DNA from: an uncultured Burkholderiaceae bacterium
GTDB taxonomy: Bacteria > Pseudomonadota > Gammaproteobacteria > Burkholderiales > Burkholderiaceae
DNA length: 6,532 bases
Direction of reading: 5' to 3'
NCBI GenBank assembly: GCA_937871985.1
Contig: CALMPB010000246.1
Location: forward strand, 1-6,532
Position numbers and translations under genes: made by a program. The stretch's first letter is position 1. Each line of letters starts with the position of its first letter. The notes beneath the pieces were generated by a model. That model was given only the letters and a program-made list of their open reading frames with translations, had not been told where the DNA came from and ran no database searches. Positions 1 through 6,532 of the stretch are shown piece after piece.

Positions 1-733
1 TGTTGTTTATCGCAACGGTATCGTCCACCACGCCATCGCCGATCGCGTGGTAGTGGAACGGCGTCTGCGTGAATAGATTGTGGAAGTGCTGGGTGATGGC
101 GAAGGCGTTGGCCTGGGGCTGCTTGACGCCAACCAAGGCGTCACCCAGTTCTGTGGTGATGGTGCTTGCCAGCGCCCCGATAAAGCTTGCCAGCGCGAGC
201 GCGACCTCCGCCGCGCTACCTGATGCCGGAATAACAGCCGTAGGCGCGCCAGTGTCGGTAAACCCCAGCATCTTGTTGGCGCGCTCGTCCGGAGGGGGCA
301 GCACATACCCGGCCCCAGGATCGGCGACGGAGAACTGAAGCGTTCGCCCCAGGATCTCGGCCAACTGTTGGATCTGGATCGTCGAGCGATCCGACATATC
401 CTCGATCACCTGCGGGTAAAAGCCGCCCGAATTCTGGATGTCCGTGGGCTGGGCGAGCGCCAGCCCGCCGGTCGCAGTGAGCCTGTAGCCAACCTGCAAC
501 GGTTCACCCAGCCGAGGGTAGATGATGACGCCACCGGGATTGGCATCCTGATTCGAGTTCAGGACGATTGAGTAGTCCGAATCCAGCACGATGACCTGGT
601 CGGTGCCGGACGGGAAGGTCAGCGTCACCCTCACGTCTTGCTTTTTGAAGACTTTGAAGGTGAAGGGGAATTCGGTTGTTGACCCGTTGCCGAGGAATGG
701 CCCTGCCTTCCGGGTGTTGGAACTGATAGTCAT
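1..733 (-). CDS. Phage tailspike / tail fibre protein, N-terminal part (3' end beyond the window)
   Basis: Minus-strand frame of 244 codons, open at the left edge. The ATG at 733-731 has a good Shine-Dalgarno GAGGA seven bases upstream. Residues 1-140 resemble the virion-attachment domain of podovirus tail fibres: MTISSNTRKAGPFLGNG, then the beta-rich EFPFTFKVFKKQDVRVTL, then a helical FYPQVIEDMSD...IQIQQLAE segment at about 108-130 that fits the short trimerising helix of these proteins. A proline hinge (LPPPDERANKMLGF, 145-158) leads to DALVGVKQP at 198-206 and a QHFHN segment, the usual linker before a beta-helix. The last visible residues, IGDGVVDDTVAINN (231-244), match the N-terminal GDGxxDDTxAI signature of pectate-lyase-like beta-helix spikes. 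The protein probably forms a trimer on the virion tail and binds, and perhaps cleaves, host surface polysaccharide. The catalytic region and true length are not visible, so enzymatic activity is inference. It lies directly downstream of the giant polyvalent protein and is probably co-transcribed with it. Confidence 0.88.
   Translation of the reverse strand, partial: MTISSNTRKAGPFLGNGSTTEFPFTFKVFKKQDVRVTLTFPSGTDQVIVLDSDYSIVLNSNQDANPGGVIIYPRLGEPLQVGYRLTATGGLALAQPTDIQNSGGFYPQVIEDMSDRSTIQIQQLAEILGRTLQFSVADPGAGYVLPPPDERANKMLGFTDTGAPTAVIPASGSAAEVALALASFIGALASTITTELGDALVGVKQPQANAFAITQHFHNLFTQTPFHYHAIGDGVVDDTVAINN
2..49 (-). other. Start of pectate-lyase-like beta-helix domain in the tailspike
   Basis: Codons for residues 229-244 read HAIGDGVVDDTVAINN. 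The GDGxxDDTxAI pattern marks the entry into the right-handed parallel beta-helix of phage spikes and many polysaccharide lyases and hydrolases. It is seen directly, but only this first stretch falls in the window. What the helix carries after this point is unknown. Confidence 0.8.
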
Positions 734-798
734 TGGGGCGTCCTCACGGTACGCGCCAATTCTCAGAGCCTATCGCTCTAGTATGCGCACCCGCCGCA
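734..798 (-). other. 65-bp intergenic gap with a small inverted repeat
   Basis: The spacer between the TAG of the giant protein (799-801) and the tailspike ATG holds the ribosome binding site and one short perfect inverted repeat. AGAGC at 765-769 pairs with GCTCT at 775-779 across a five-base loop, and one G-U pair could extend the stem. There is no T-run after the stem in the direction of transcription, so it is not a convincing intrinsic terminator. No strong sigma70-like promoter was seen. The short gap and shared strand suggest that the two genes are read on one transcript. Confidence 0.4.
741..745 (-). promoter_or_regulatory. Ribosome binding site of the tailspike gene
   Basis: The minus strand reads GTGAGGACGCCCCAATG. 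GAGGA (plus-strand tcctc at 741-745) sits seven bases before the ATG at 733-731. It supports this start codon. Confidence 0.75.
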
Positions 799-3700
799 CT
801 ACCGCCGAGGCGCGCCTAACAGCAACGCTTCCGGTCCAGCATCACCGCTCATCCAGGCATTCGCACCCGCCACGAAATCTGAAATCAGCTTGCCCGGCAA
901 GCCGAAAGCAAAGCTTGTCCCCATAATTGCGTTCTTGGTATCAACGATGTCGCCCTCTCCGGCCACGATATCGCCCAACGATTGGATACCCTTGACGACT
1001 CCCTCCCCCGCCGACTGCACAGGGCTGATCTTGTAGCCAAAGTTATAGGCGTCGGTGTCGAAGACGGACCAGGTGTAGGACGAGATATCCCGGATGATCG
1101 GGAACATGCCCGCGCCATACATGGCTAGCGCCCGGGCGTAGCGCTTTGCCAGCTTGTCGTCGTCCTCATCGTCCCCGCCATTGCCCATCATCATTTCGGT
1201 GAGGATCGCCGGCAGCACCGCGATCATGACGAATTGCACCGTGAATTTGGCGATCGCCGCGCCCGGGTTGCTTGCGGCCTCGCGCTTCGCGATCGCGCCG
1301 GCGCGCACCAGCATTTGCAACTGGCTATTGAAGTAGCTGTAGAACATCGTGAATAGGCGCTTCAGCTGGCCGTACCCACCGTGCCCGGACATGATTTTCG
1401 GTAGATCCACGTCGCGGCCGCTGCCCTGCGTCTGGCGCACGATATGGTCGGCGTAGTCGGCCGCCTTGACATTGTCGTTGTTGAACTGAGCCATGCCATC
1501 CTTGAAAGCGGCATTCCACAGCGGCACGGACACGCCGCGGTCCACCAGCCCCATCAGCGCCAGCATGGTCGCCGTGTCGGGCAGCAGCCGGCCCTTGACC
1601 GTCAGCTTGGCGGCCATGTCGTTCAGATCACGGTCGAAATTCTGGTACCGGTGGCGCATGTACTCCGAGTTTTCCATGGTGAAGCGATACCGCTCTGCCA
1701 TCGCCGAGCTATAGAACCGCGCCATTTCCAAGCCGATACTGCCGGCGTTCACCCGCGTGAGCGCGGGCACGAGACCCACCACGTTCTGCAGCGCCGTCTT
1801 GACCCCCGACATCAGCACCACAATGGTGTTGCGGCGGGCGCTGGCGAGGATCTTCTCGATGAACCCGGAGGGGTTACGCGGCGGCGCTGCAACCTCACGC
1901 ACGCGGTTCACCAGCGCCCGATATGCCGGCACGCCGACGGACGACTTGATTGCCGTCTGGATACCCTTGTCGTTGAGCAGGCGCATCGTGTCGGCCACGG
2001 CTTCACGCAACGCAAGGTCGTGGACCGTCTCGTTGACTGCCTCGACGAAGACGCCTAGGTCCAAGCGCGGGCGCATGACGACACCGTCCTTGCGCTGCGT
2101 GCTGGCGCCCTGATTGGTCTTCGCCGCCATGCCCATGCCACCGCCCAGCAACTCCCGCACGGCCGCGCCTTCGTCGAAGCGGTGCGCTCGCTCGTCCAGG
2201 TCGGTGTCATACTTAAGCCGGAAGTAGCCGCCGCGGGCCTCGCCGTACTTCGTGGGGAACGGCAGCGCCTCCACCTTCGGCGGCGCCTTGCCACGCGTGC
2301 GCTTGTTCAGCGCCTCCAGCTCGGGCCAGAGCTTCGTGTCGAATTGCTCCCAGATCGCATTCGCGAGCTTCCAATCACGCTCGTCCAGGACATCGAGCAC
2401 GCCTTGCATGCGGTTGTCGTTCCAGCCGTAGTTCTCCAGGCGCTTGCGGCCGTCGGCGTTGCCATACAGCAGCGCCGCCACCAGGGCGTTCTCGCGCGTG
2501 ATACTGGTGCCGATGCTCGGCACTACGATGCCCTTGCGCCCGTAGTCGCGCCGCTCCTTGATGTTCCACTGTTTGAAGAGCGGTTTCAGATCGCGGTAGA
2601 CCTTCTCCATCCGTGTGGCCTTCCAGTTTGCACGTGAACTCATTCGCCCGAACAAGGATTCATGCACCTGGCCGAACTTTCCGCCCTCCAGAATATCGAG
2701 GATCGTCTCGGCGCTCAGGAACTCGCCAGAGAATCCATCCCCCAACTTGGCCACACTCTTGCGAATATTGGGGACAAATTCCGGTTCACGCGCCAGCGGG
2801 TCGCCAGCTTCGTCGAAAGCCTTCGGGTTGAATTCGCGCAAACGCGCCAGGATCGCGCCGCGCTCTTCGTCGAACGACATGTCACGCAGCGCGGTGTACA
2901 TCTTCTGTTCGCGCCGCGCCAGGTTGGCGAGCTGGCGCACGCTGTCGACCAGGCCCCGGAACTCCTCGACGGACATGTCCTTGTAGTGTCGGCGGAAACC
3001 CTCATCGAGGATATAGGCCGGCAGGTCGGGCATGACCGCGTCCAGACGCTCCGACTCGCTGGCGATGAACTCGGCCAGGCTTTGCGTCTTGGCAGCGTCG
3101 ATCTGGCGCAAGGACATGCTGCTGCGCAGGTCGAACCGCTCCAGCAGCGCGTTCAGCTGCGCCAGGGATTCCCCCCGCATGCCGGACTGCGAAGTCGAGC
3201 CCGACAGGCGCTTCATGTAATTGAGGTCTTTCTCGATCTCGGCCTGGGCCGCCTGCGCAGCCCGTGCGGCATAGTTGTTCACGAGCTGGCGCTTTTTCTC
3301 GACCGCTGCGCCCTGCAAGTCGTTCTTGCGCAGCGCCGTTTCGGCGGCGCGCGCGGCGCGCGCTTCGGCCACGACCCACTGGCTGGGCCGCACGTCGCGG
3401 ATGCGCAGGCGCGCAATGGTCGCCTCAGCGAACTGCCGCGCCGCACGGGCCAGCACCTGGCGCTGGCCCAGGGCGCGCTGCAGCGCGTTTACCTCGGTCG
3501 CGATGAAGCGGCCGCGCGCCTCGTTGTGCACCGCCTCATCGGCCGCACGAGCGATGCTCTGAGCATCCGTCAAATCACCGTAGCGCTCCAGCATGCGCTG
3601 GTCCGTCAAGGCATCGATCTTGGCGCGCGGGTCCTCGGCCGCCAGCACCGCGCGCACCAGCCCGTCCCCGGACTCGTACCCGAACCGATCGGCAACGATG

Positions 3701-6528
3701 TCCGGGTTTAGCCCGTCCTCGGCAAGCATGCCGTACTTGCCGTAGCCCAACTTGGACCAATCGAGCGTTGCATATCGGTCCCCTTCGGCGCCGTACAGAT
3801 CCTCCAGGGCGCTGATTTGCAGCTTGGTAGGACCGCTCACTGGTTCGCCAGTCACCGGATCCACGCCGCGCTTCATGAAGGTCTTGGCTTGGTTTACCGG
3901 TTCTGCCATGACTTCGGCTTCGACCTCCTTGCGCACGGTCTTGCGCCGGTCGGCTGCCTCTCGCTGCAGTTGGGCGATCACGCGGCTGCGCGCACCCGAC
4001 AGCCACTTCATATCGCGGATGCTGCGGGCCTCTAGCTGCTGCACGGCGTCCTGGGTCGCCTCCAGGCCAAGGGCCTGGTACTGCGCCCACTCTTCCGGCG
4101 TCATGCCGGCCTGCTCCGCCGACGTGAAAGCTGGCTTGTAATCAAGCATAGTCTCGGCTTCCCGGATCTGCTCCGTGGATGCCAGCATGCGGTCGAAGAC
4201 GCCGCGGACCTCATCCGACAGTTCCACGTTCAGCGCCGACAGCGAGCGGTAGACGGCGAGCATCCAAGCGCGAAATCGCTGGAACAAGCCCTGCAGTTCC
4301 GGGGCGGGCGCCTTGCCTTCGAAGAGATACGCCTCGAAGCCGCGCGCCAGCTGCTCGTGGTGCGGGCGCTTGGCTTCCAAGTCGAGCGCGTTCCAGGCGG
4401 CTAGGTCCTGCACCCCGAACCAGTCCATCAGCTTCTGAACGTCATCCCGTACGGCGGCCGGCGCGTCGGCCTGGCCCGCGATGTCGGCCAGCACTTCCAA
4501 GTAGAAATGGCCCGACTCGTGCAGGAAGGTCGACAGGTCTGCATTTTTCAGCAGCGAAATCGTTCGCGTGTCGATGTTGTAGCCGCCGCGCTCCGACTGA
4601 TTCAAGATGTTCGGATCGTTGGCATCGAAAGTGCCGCGATTCTCCGTCGCCGATTTCACCTGCTTGGAATCGAAGGGGACGAAGATATCCGCCACGACAT
4701 GACTGTAATTATCCGTCGCGGCATCCTTCGCGTTCCGGATGATGGCACCGTCATAGCCTTGCTCTTTCGCAAAACGGGCGACGTCGTCCGTGGTGCTGAA
4801 CTGCCCTTCTCCCTTGTTCCAGTCACGACCGCCCCAATCGACCTCATAGGGGTTTTCAATCTTCAGGTACGCATGGTAGATGCTGGGGGTGTGCTCACCC
4901 GCGCGCGCCTCCGCGCGCGATCCAGCATACTGCGACGCCATCAGCCGGGAAGTGGTGAAGAATAGCCCAGCAGTGCCCGGATTGAAGGTATCGAATCCTG
5001 CCGTCTCCGATCCGTGATATAGGGTGAGCGGCTGGCCTTGCGCATCGACGGCCTTGCTGTCGCCGAACCACGTTTTGAACGCCGGAGTTTCCAGTGGCGC
5101 AGGCGCGCTTTGGTCCAGCTGCCCAAAGCCCTCGGCCCGGATCTTGACCGGATAGCGCTGATACATTTCCTGCGGCGTCACGCCCAGGCGCGCCGCTTGC
5201 ACGGCATAGAAATTGGACATCATGCCGGCGTAGGCCCGGTTCACGTCAGGCGTGAATCGGGCGGCCTGCTCCAGCTGGGTCATCAATTCCGATTCGACCA
5301 GATCCTTGGACTCCTTGAACGGGGCGTCTGTCTCACGCTCGGCCATGACCTGCTCGACCTCAGCGCGCAGTTGCTCGCCCCTGTTCTGCATGAATTCCTG
5401 GGCCTCGGCCTGGGTCATCCCGGCCGGATCGGTCTTCAAGTACGGCAGCATGGATTGCGACAGGTCCGTGCCCGCGACGCGCGTGGCGTACTCGTCCACT
5501 GGAATGCGCACGTCCCCGCCTGTCGCCAGTGCCTGCTCGTACTGCGCCGCCACGGCCGGTGACGCCTGAGCGAGCTGTGCCACGTCCACGCCAGACTGCG
5601 CGAGATCTTCGGCGCGGATGTAGACGTCCTGCACAGGGCCGTCGGCCATGGCCTGCTTCACAAAAGCCTGGAAATCTTCCGGTGAGCGCGCCCGCAGCTT
5701 GGACGCCGCCGCGGTGGCGTCCAGTTCCGCCAACACTTGACCGTCGAGCTGGGCGCGCTCGGCTCGCACCGTGCGGCCCGCCAGCCGATCCGCGGCGGTG
5801 TTCGCCAGCTGTACCGTGCCCACCGCGCCGCCCGATGCCACAATGGTCGCCACCAGGGTCTGCGCCGCGGCGTCAGGACGCGCCGCGAGATAGTCGGAAA
5901 AAGGCTTTTCCGGATTCAGCACTGCCCATTCGTTCAGGTCCTGCAGCGCCGTCGCCACCTGCTCACCCGGTATTTCGGCCGAAACCTGGCGCAGCAGCAT
6001 ATTCCAGAGCGGCGTGCCGGCCTTCATGTCATGCAGGAAGCGACCGACAGGGATGCGTTCCGTGGCGTACTCGATAGCGGCCTGCGACGTCCCGAACATC
6101 AGCGCCCGGTAGGGATCGAGTCCCGCGTCACGCGCCTGGCCGTATGCTTGGCCGCCCGTGATGGCGGACATACCATAGAGAGTGGGTGCGGGATTGCCCG
6201 TCACGATGCTGGCGGGCAGCGTCAGGCCCATCGTCACCAGCGACTGCACGCCAGAATAAACGCCCGCTTCGATATTGCCCGCGGCCTGCGGCATGAGGCC
6301 CTTTGCGGATGCTTCGCCTGCACGGCCGAGATCGCCCATACCGGCGGCCAGGCGGCGCAATGGGTTTTCAGGCAACAGCGTACCCGCCAGCGGATCCAGC
6401 AGCGGAGCCAAGTTTTCCGCCCCGGCCTGCCCAACCCGCCAGAGCGCGCCGCCGGCCTGCGGGATAGCCGAGGCCGCGGCCTTGCCGACGTTGGCCAAGC
6501 CGCGCACGCCCTTCTCGATAGCGCCCAT
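799..6528 (-). CDS. Giant phage polyvalent protein with ADP-ribosyltransferase and zincin metallopeptidase domains (probably 5'-partial)
   Basis: An uninterrupted frame of 1909 codons ending in TAG. The first ATG in view is at 6528-6526, but the codon before it (AAC) is in frame and no upstream stop or ribosome binding site is visible. That Met may therefore be internal, and residue numbers here count from it. Parts in order: Gly/Ala-rich, helix-prone N-terminus (1-110); a conserved-looking segment with ATERIPVG and EIPGEQVATALQD (about 110-240); linker modules (about 290-480); an ADP-ribosyltransferase fold (481-644, LYHGS with H505); a zinc peptidase (650-755, HESGH 670-674); charged helical segments (about 760-1200); a module of unknown fold (about 1200-1560); and a C-terminal module with hydrophobic stretches near 1567-1590 and 1762-1781 and an acidic run at 1786-1791. 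This architecture fits the polyvalent proteins of phages and conjugative elements, which are thought to enter the recipient cell with the DNA. Its place just before the tailspike fits an ejected virion protein. Targets and activity are unproven. Confidence 0.85.
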   Translation of the reverse strand: MGAIEKGVRGLANVGKAAASAIPQAGGALWRVGQAGAENLAPLLDPLAGTLLPENPLRRLAAGMGDLGRAGEASAKGLMPQAAGNIEAGVYSGVQSLVTMGLTLPASIVTGNPAPTLYGMSAITGGQAYGQARDAGLDPYRALMFGTSQAAIEYATERIPVGRFLHDMKAGTPLWNMLLRQVSAEIPGEQVATALQDLNEWAVLNPEKPFSDYLAARPDAAAQTLVATIVASGGAVGTVQLANTAADRLAGRTVRAERAQLDGQVLAELDATAAASKLRARSPEDFQAFVKQAMADGPVQDVYIRAEDLAQSGVDVAQLAQASPAVAAQYEQALATGGDVRIPVDEYATRVAGTDLSQSMLPYLKTDPAGMTQAEAQEFMQNRGEQLRAEVEQVMAERETDAPFKESKDLVESELMTQLEQAARFTPDVNRAYAGMMSNFYAVQAARLGVTPQEMYQRYPVKIRAEGFGQLDQSAPAPLETPAFKTWFGDSKAVDAQGQPLTLYHGSETAGFDTFNPGTAGLFFTTSRLMASQYAGSRAEARAGEHTPSIYHAYLKIENPYEVDWGGRDWNKGEGQFSTTDDVARFAKEQGYDGAIIRNAKDAATDNYSHVVADIFVPFDSKQVKSATENRGTFDANDPNILNQSERGGYNIDTRTISLLKNADLSTFLHESGHFYLEVLADIAGQADAPAAVRDDVQKLMDWFGVQDLAAWNALDLEAKRPHHEQLARGFEAYLFEGKAPAPELQGLFQRFRAWMLAVYRSLSALNVELSDEVRGVFDRMLASTEQIREAETMLDYKPAFTSAEQAGMTPEEWAQYQALGLEATQDAVQQLEARSIRDMKWLSGARSRVIAQLQREAADRRKTVRKEVEAEVMAEPVNQAKTFMKRGVDPVTGEPVSGPTKLQISALEDLYGAEGDRYATLDWSKLGYGKYGMLAEDGLNPDIVADRFGYESGDGLVRAVLAAEDPRAKIDALTDQRMLERYGDLTDAQSIARAADEAVHNEARGRFIATEVNALQRALGQRQVLARAARQFAEATIARLRIRDVRPSQWVVAEARAARAAETALRKNDLQGAAVEKKRQLVNNYAARAAQAAQAEIEKDLNYMKRLSGSTSQSGMRGESLAQLNALLERFDLRSSMSLRQIDAAKTQSLAEFIASESERLDAVMPDLPAYILDEGFRRHYKDMSVEEFRGLVDSVRQLANLARREQKMYTALRDMSFDEERGAILARLREFNPKAFDEAGDPLAREPEFVPNIRKSVAKLGDGFSGEFLSAETILDILEGGKFGQVHESLFGRMSSRANWKATRMEKVYRDLKPLFKQWNIKERRDYGRKGIVVPSIGTSITRENALVAALLYGNADGRKRLENYGWNDNRMQGVLDVLDERDWKLANAIWEQFDTKLWPELEALNKRTRGKAPPKVEALPFPTKYGEARGGYFRLKYDTDLDERAHRFDEGAAVRELLGGGMGMAAKTNQGASTQRKDGVVMRPRLDLGVFVEAVNETVHDLALREAVADTMRLLNDKGIQTAIKSSVGVPAYRALVNRVREVAAPPRNPSGFIEKILASARRNTIVVLMSGVKTALQNVVGLVPALTRVNAGSIGLEMARFYSSAMAERYRFTMENSEYMRHRYQNFDRDLNDMAAKLTVKGRLLPDTATMLALMGLVDRGVSVPLWNAAFKDGMAQFNNDNVKAADYADHIVRQTQGSGRDVDLPKIMSGHGGYGQLKRLFTMFYSYFNSQLQMLVRAGAIAKREAASNPGAAIAKFTVQFVMIAVLPAILTEMMMGNGGDDEDDDKLAKRYARALAMYGAGMFPIIRDISSYTWSVFDTDAYNFGYKISPVQSAGEGVVKGIQSLGDIVAGEGDIVDTKNAIMGTSFAFGLPGKLISDFVAGANAWMSGDAGPEALLLGAPRR
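802..1851 (-). other. C-terminal module with two hydrophobic stretches and an acidic cluster
   Basis: Residues about 1560-1909. It contains an apolar segment NTIVVLMSGVKTALQNVVG (from 1567), the aromatic block FTMFYSYFNSQLQ (1726-1738), a likely membrane-spanning or buried helix around QFVMIAVLPAILTEMMM (1765-1781), the acidic run DDEDDD (1786-1791), and MFPIIRDISSYTW (1808-1820). The tail is moderately polar with FGLPGKLISDF. A large phage protein family with the same order (FxxFYSYFN, apolar helix, acidic linker, PIxRD) is familiar to me as one of the large-polyvalent-protein-associated modules, but I cannot give its number. Interaction with the inner membrane during DNA entry is a reasonable inference. 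Confidence 0.55.
2929..4251 (-). other. Long charged helical region of the giant protein
   Basis: Residues about 760-1200. It is rich in Ala, Glu, Arg, Lys and Gln with few prolines, so extended helices or coiled coils are expected. Recognisable blocks are SDEVRGVFDRMLAS just after the peptidase, LAEDGLNPDIVADRFGYESGD (935-955), the helix pair around ALRKNDLQGAAVEKKRQL (1065-1082) and EIEKDLNYMKRL (about 1097-1107). Such blocks occur between the enzymatic domains of polyvalent proteins. I do not recognise a catalytic site. A structural or spacer role is inference. Confidence 0.5.
4264..4581 (-). other. Zincin metallopeptidase domain (MPTase-PolyVal type)
   Basis: Residues about 650-755. TISLLKNADLSTFLHESGHFYLEVL carries the HExxH zinc motif as H670-E671-S672-G673-H674. 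About 58 residues after the second His comes ARGFEAYLFEGKAP, where E732 is a good candidate for the third zinc ligand, as in gluzincin-like enzymes. The ADLSTFLHESGHF context and the FEAYLxEGKAP follow-up are, as I recall them, hallmarks of the peptidase found in phage polyvalent proteins. It follows the ADP-ribosyltransferase domain after a linker of only a few residues. It may cleave host proteins or process its own polypeptide. Neither role is shown by the sequence. Confidence 0.78.
4597..5088 (-). other. ADP-ribosyltransferase domain (ART-PolyVal type)
   Basis: Residues about 481-644. The segment opens with TPAFKTWFGDSKAVD and LTLYHGS (H505). It continues with FDTFNPGTAGLFFTTSRLMASQY (512-534), an IENPYEVDW strand, EQGYDGAIIRN (589-599) and DIFVPFDSKQVKS (614-626), and closes with NRGTFDANDPNIL. 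Order and spacing match the ART domain of phage polyvalent proteins: the YHG(S/T) strand that binds NAD, the G-x-(F/Y)F-T...Y helix entry, and the QxKS plus GTFDxNDPNIL tail. Such enzymes transfer ADP-ribose from NAD to target proteins or nucleic acids. By motif, the site reads H505, an aromatic F524/Y534 and an acidic residue near D614 in place of the usual catalytic Glu. The assignment of that last residue needs a structure-based alignment. Confidence 0.8.
5809..6231 (-). other. Conserved-looking N-terminal segment of the giant protein
   Basis: This covers residues about 100-240. A hydrophobic, glycine-rich run (VTMGLTLPASIV, GMSAITGGQAYGQA) leads into EYATERIPVGRFL (153-165), EIPGEQVATALQDLNEW (185-201) and a second Ala/Gly-rich apolar stretch (TLVATIVASGGAVGTVQLA). 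This pattern of apolar helices bracketing an E-x-x-x-E-rich turn recurs, as I remember it, in large phage polyvalent and ejection proteins. I cannot name a domain with certainty. A membrane-inserting or DNA-translocation role is inference. Confidence 0.45.
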
Positions 6529-6532
6529 GTTG

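Noticed and set aside
765..779. Intrinsic terminator between the two genes
   Set aside because: The stem is only five base pairs with one possible G-U extension, and no U-tract follows it in the direction of transcription.
775..798. Sigma70 or phage-polymerase promoter in the gap
   Set aside because: A CATACT hexamer on the minus strand is a partial -10 match, but there is no -35 at a suitable distance and no sequence resembling a T7-type promoter.
69..926. Several plus-strand open frames of 67-111 codons opposite the tailspike and the gap
   Set aside because: The tailspike frame on the minus strand has clear motifs and a ribosome binding site and explains 1-733. The plus-strand frames overlap each other, show no motifs and one runs across the intergenic gap into the giant gene.
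1444..2058. A plus-strand open frame of 204 codons
   Set aside because: It is antisense to the conserved C-terminal part of the giant protein, with His/Arg-rich composition typical of a complementary frame and no family signature.
2662..3711. A plus-strand open frame of 349 codons opposite the giant protein
   Set aside because: It lies wholly antisense to a continuous, domain-bearing frame. Its residues are rich in Arg, His, Leu and Gln, as expected from the complement of GC-rich codons. It has no recognisable motif. It is a shadow frame.
3575..4090. A second minus-strand frame of 171 codons inside the giant gene
   Set aside because: It is out of frame with the domain-bearing frame and shows only low-complexity Arg/Gly/Ala-rich composition. 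It is a shadow of the GC-rich coding sequence.

Overview
The window is a piece of a GC-rich tailed-phage or prophage genome. Both genes lie on the minus strand and both are cut by the window edges. The base composition is high in G+C by eye, with a strong preference for G/C at third codon positions. Together with the gene content, this suggests a phage of a GC-rich proteobacterium, perhaps a betaproteobacterium such as Burkholderia, Bordetella or Achromobacter. The host is inference and cannot be fixed from the sequence alone.

Layout, read in the direction of transcription (right to left): positions 6528 to 799 hold one enormous open frame of at least 1909 codons, which is still open at the right edge. 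It reads as a phage polyvalent protein. It has a glycine/alanine-rich, membrane-active-looking N-terminal part, then an ADP-ribosyltransferase domain (residues about 481-644), then a zincin-type metallopeptidase domain with HESGH (residues about 650-755). Long helical segments follow, and a C-terminal module carries two hydrophobic stretches and an acidic cluster. After a 65-bp gap, positions 733 to 1 hold the first 244 codons of a tail fibre/tailspike protein. Its N-terminus is of the virion-attachment type, and the frame reaches the first strand of a pectate-lyase-like beta-helix (DGVVDDT) just before the window ends.

The order, a giant multidomain protein directly upstream of the tail fibre/spike on the same strand, matches the order in T7-like podoviruses, where the largest ejected core protein (gp16) precedes the tail fibre (gp17). 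The likely picture is that the spike recognises and perhaps degrades the host surface polysaccharide, while the giant protein is packaged and enters the cell with the DNA. There its ADP-ribosyltransferase and peptidase domains could act on host or competitor proteins. Domain identities rest on motifs visible in the sequence. Virion packaging and injection are inferred from gene order and from what is known of polyvalent proteins. No RNA genes, insertion sequences, CRISPR arrays or attachment sites were seen.
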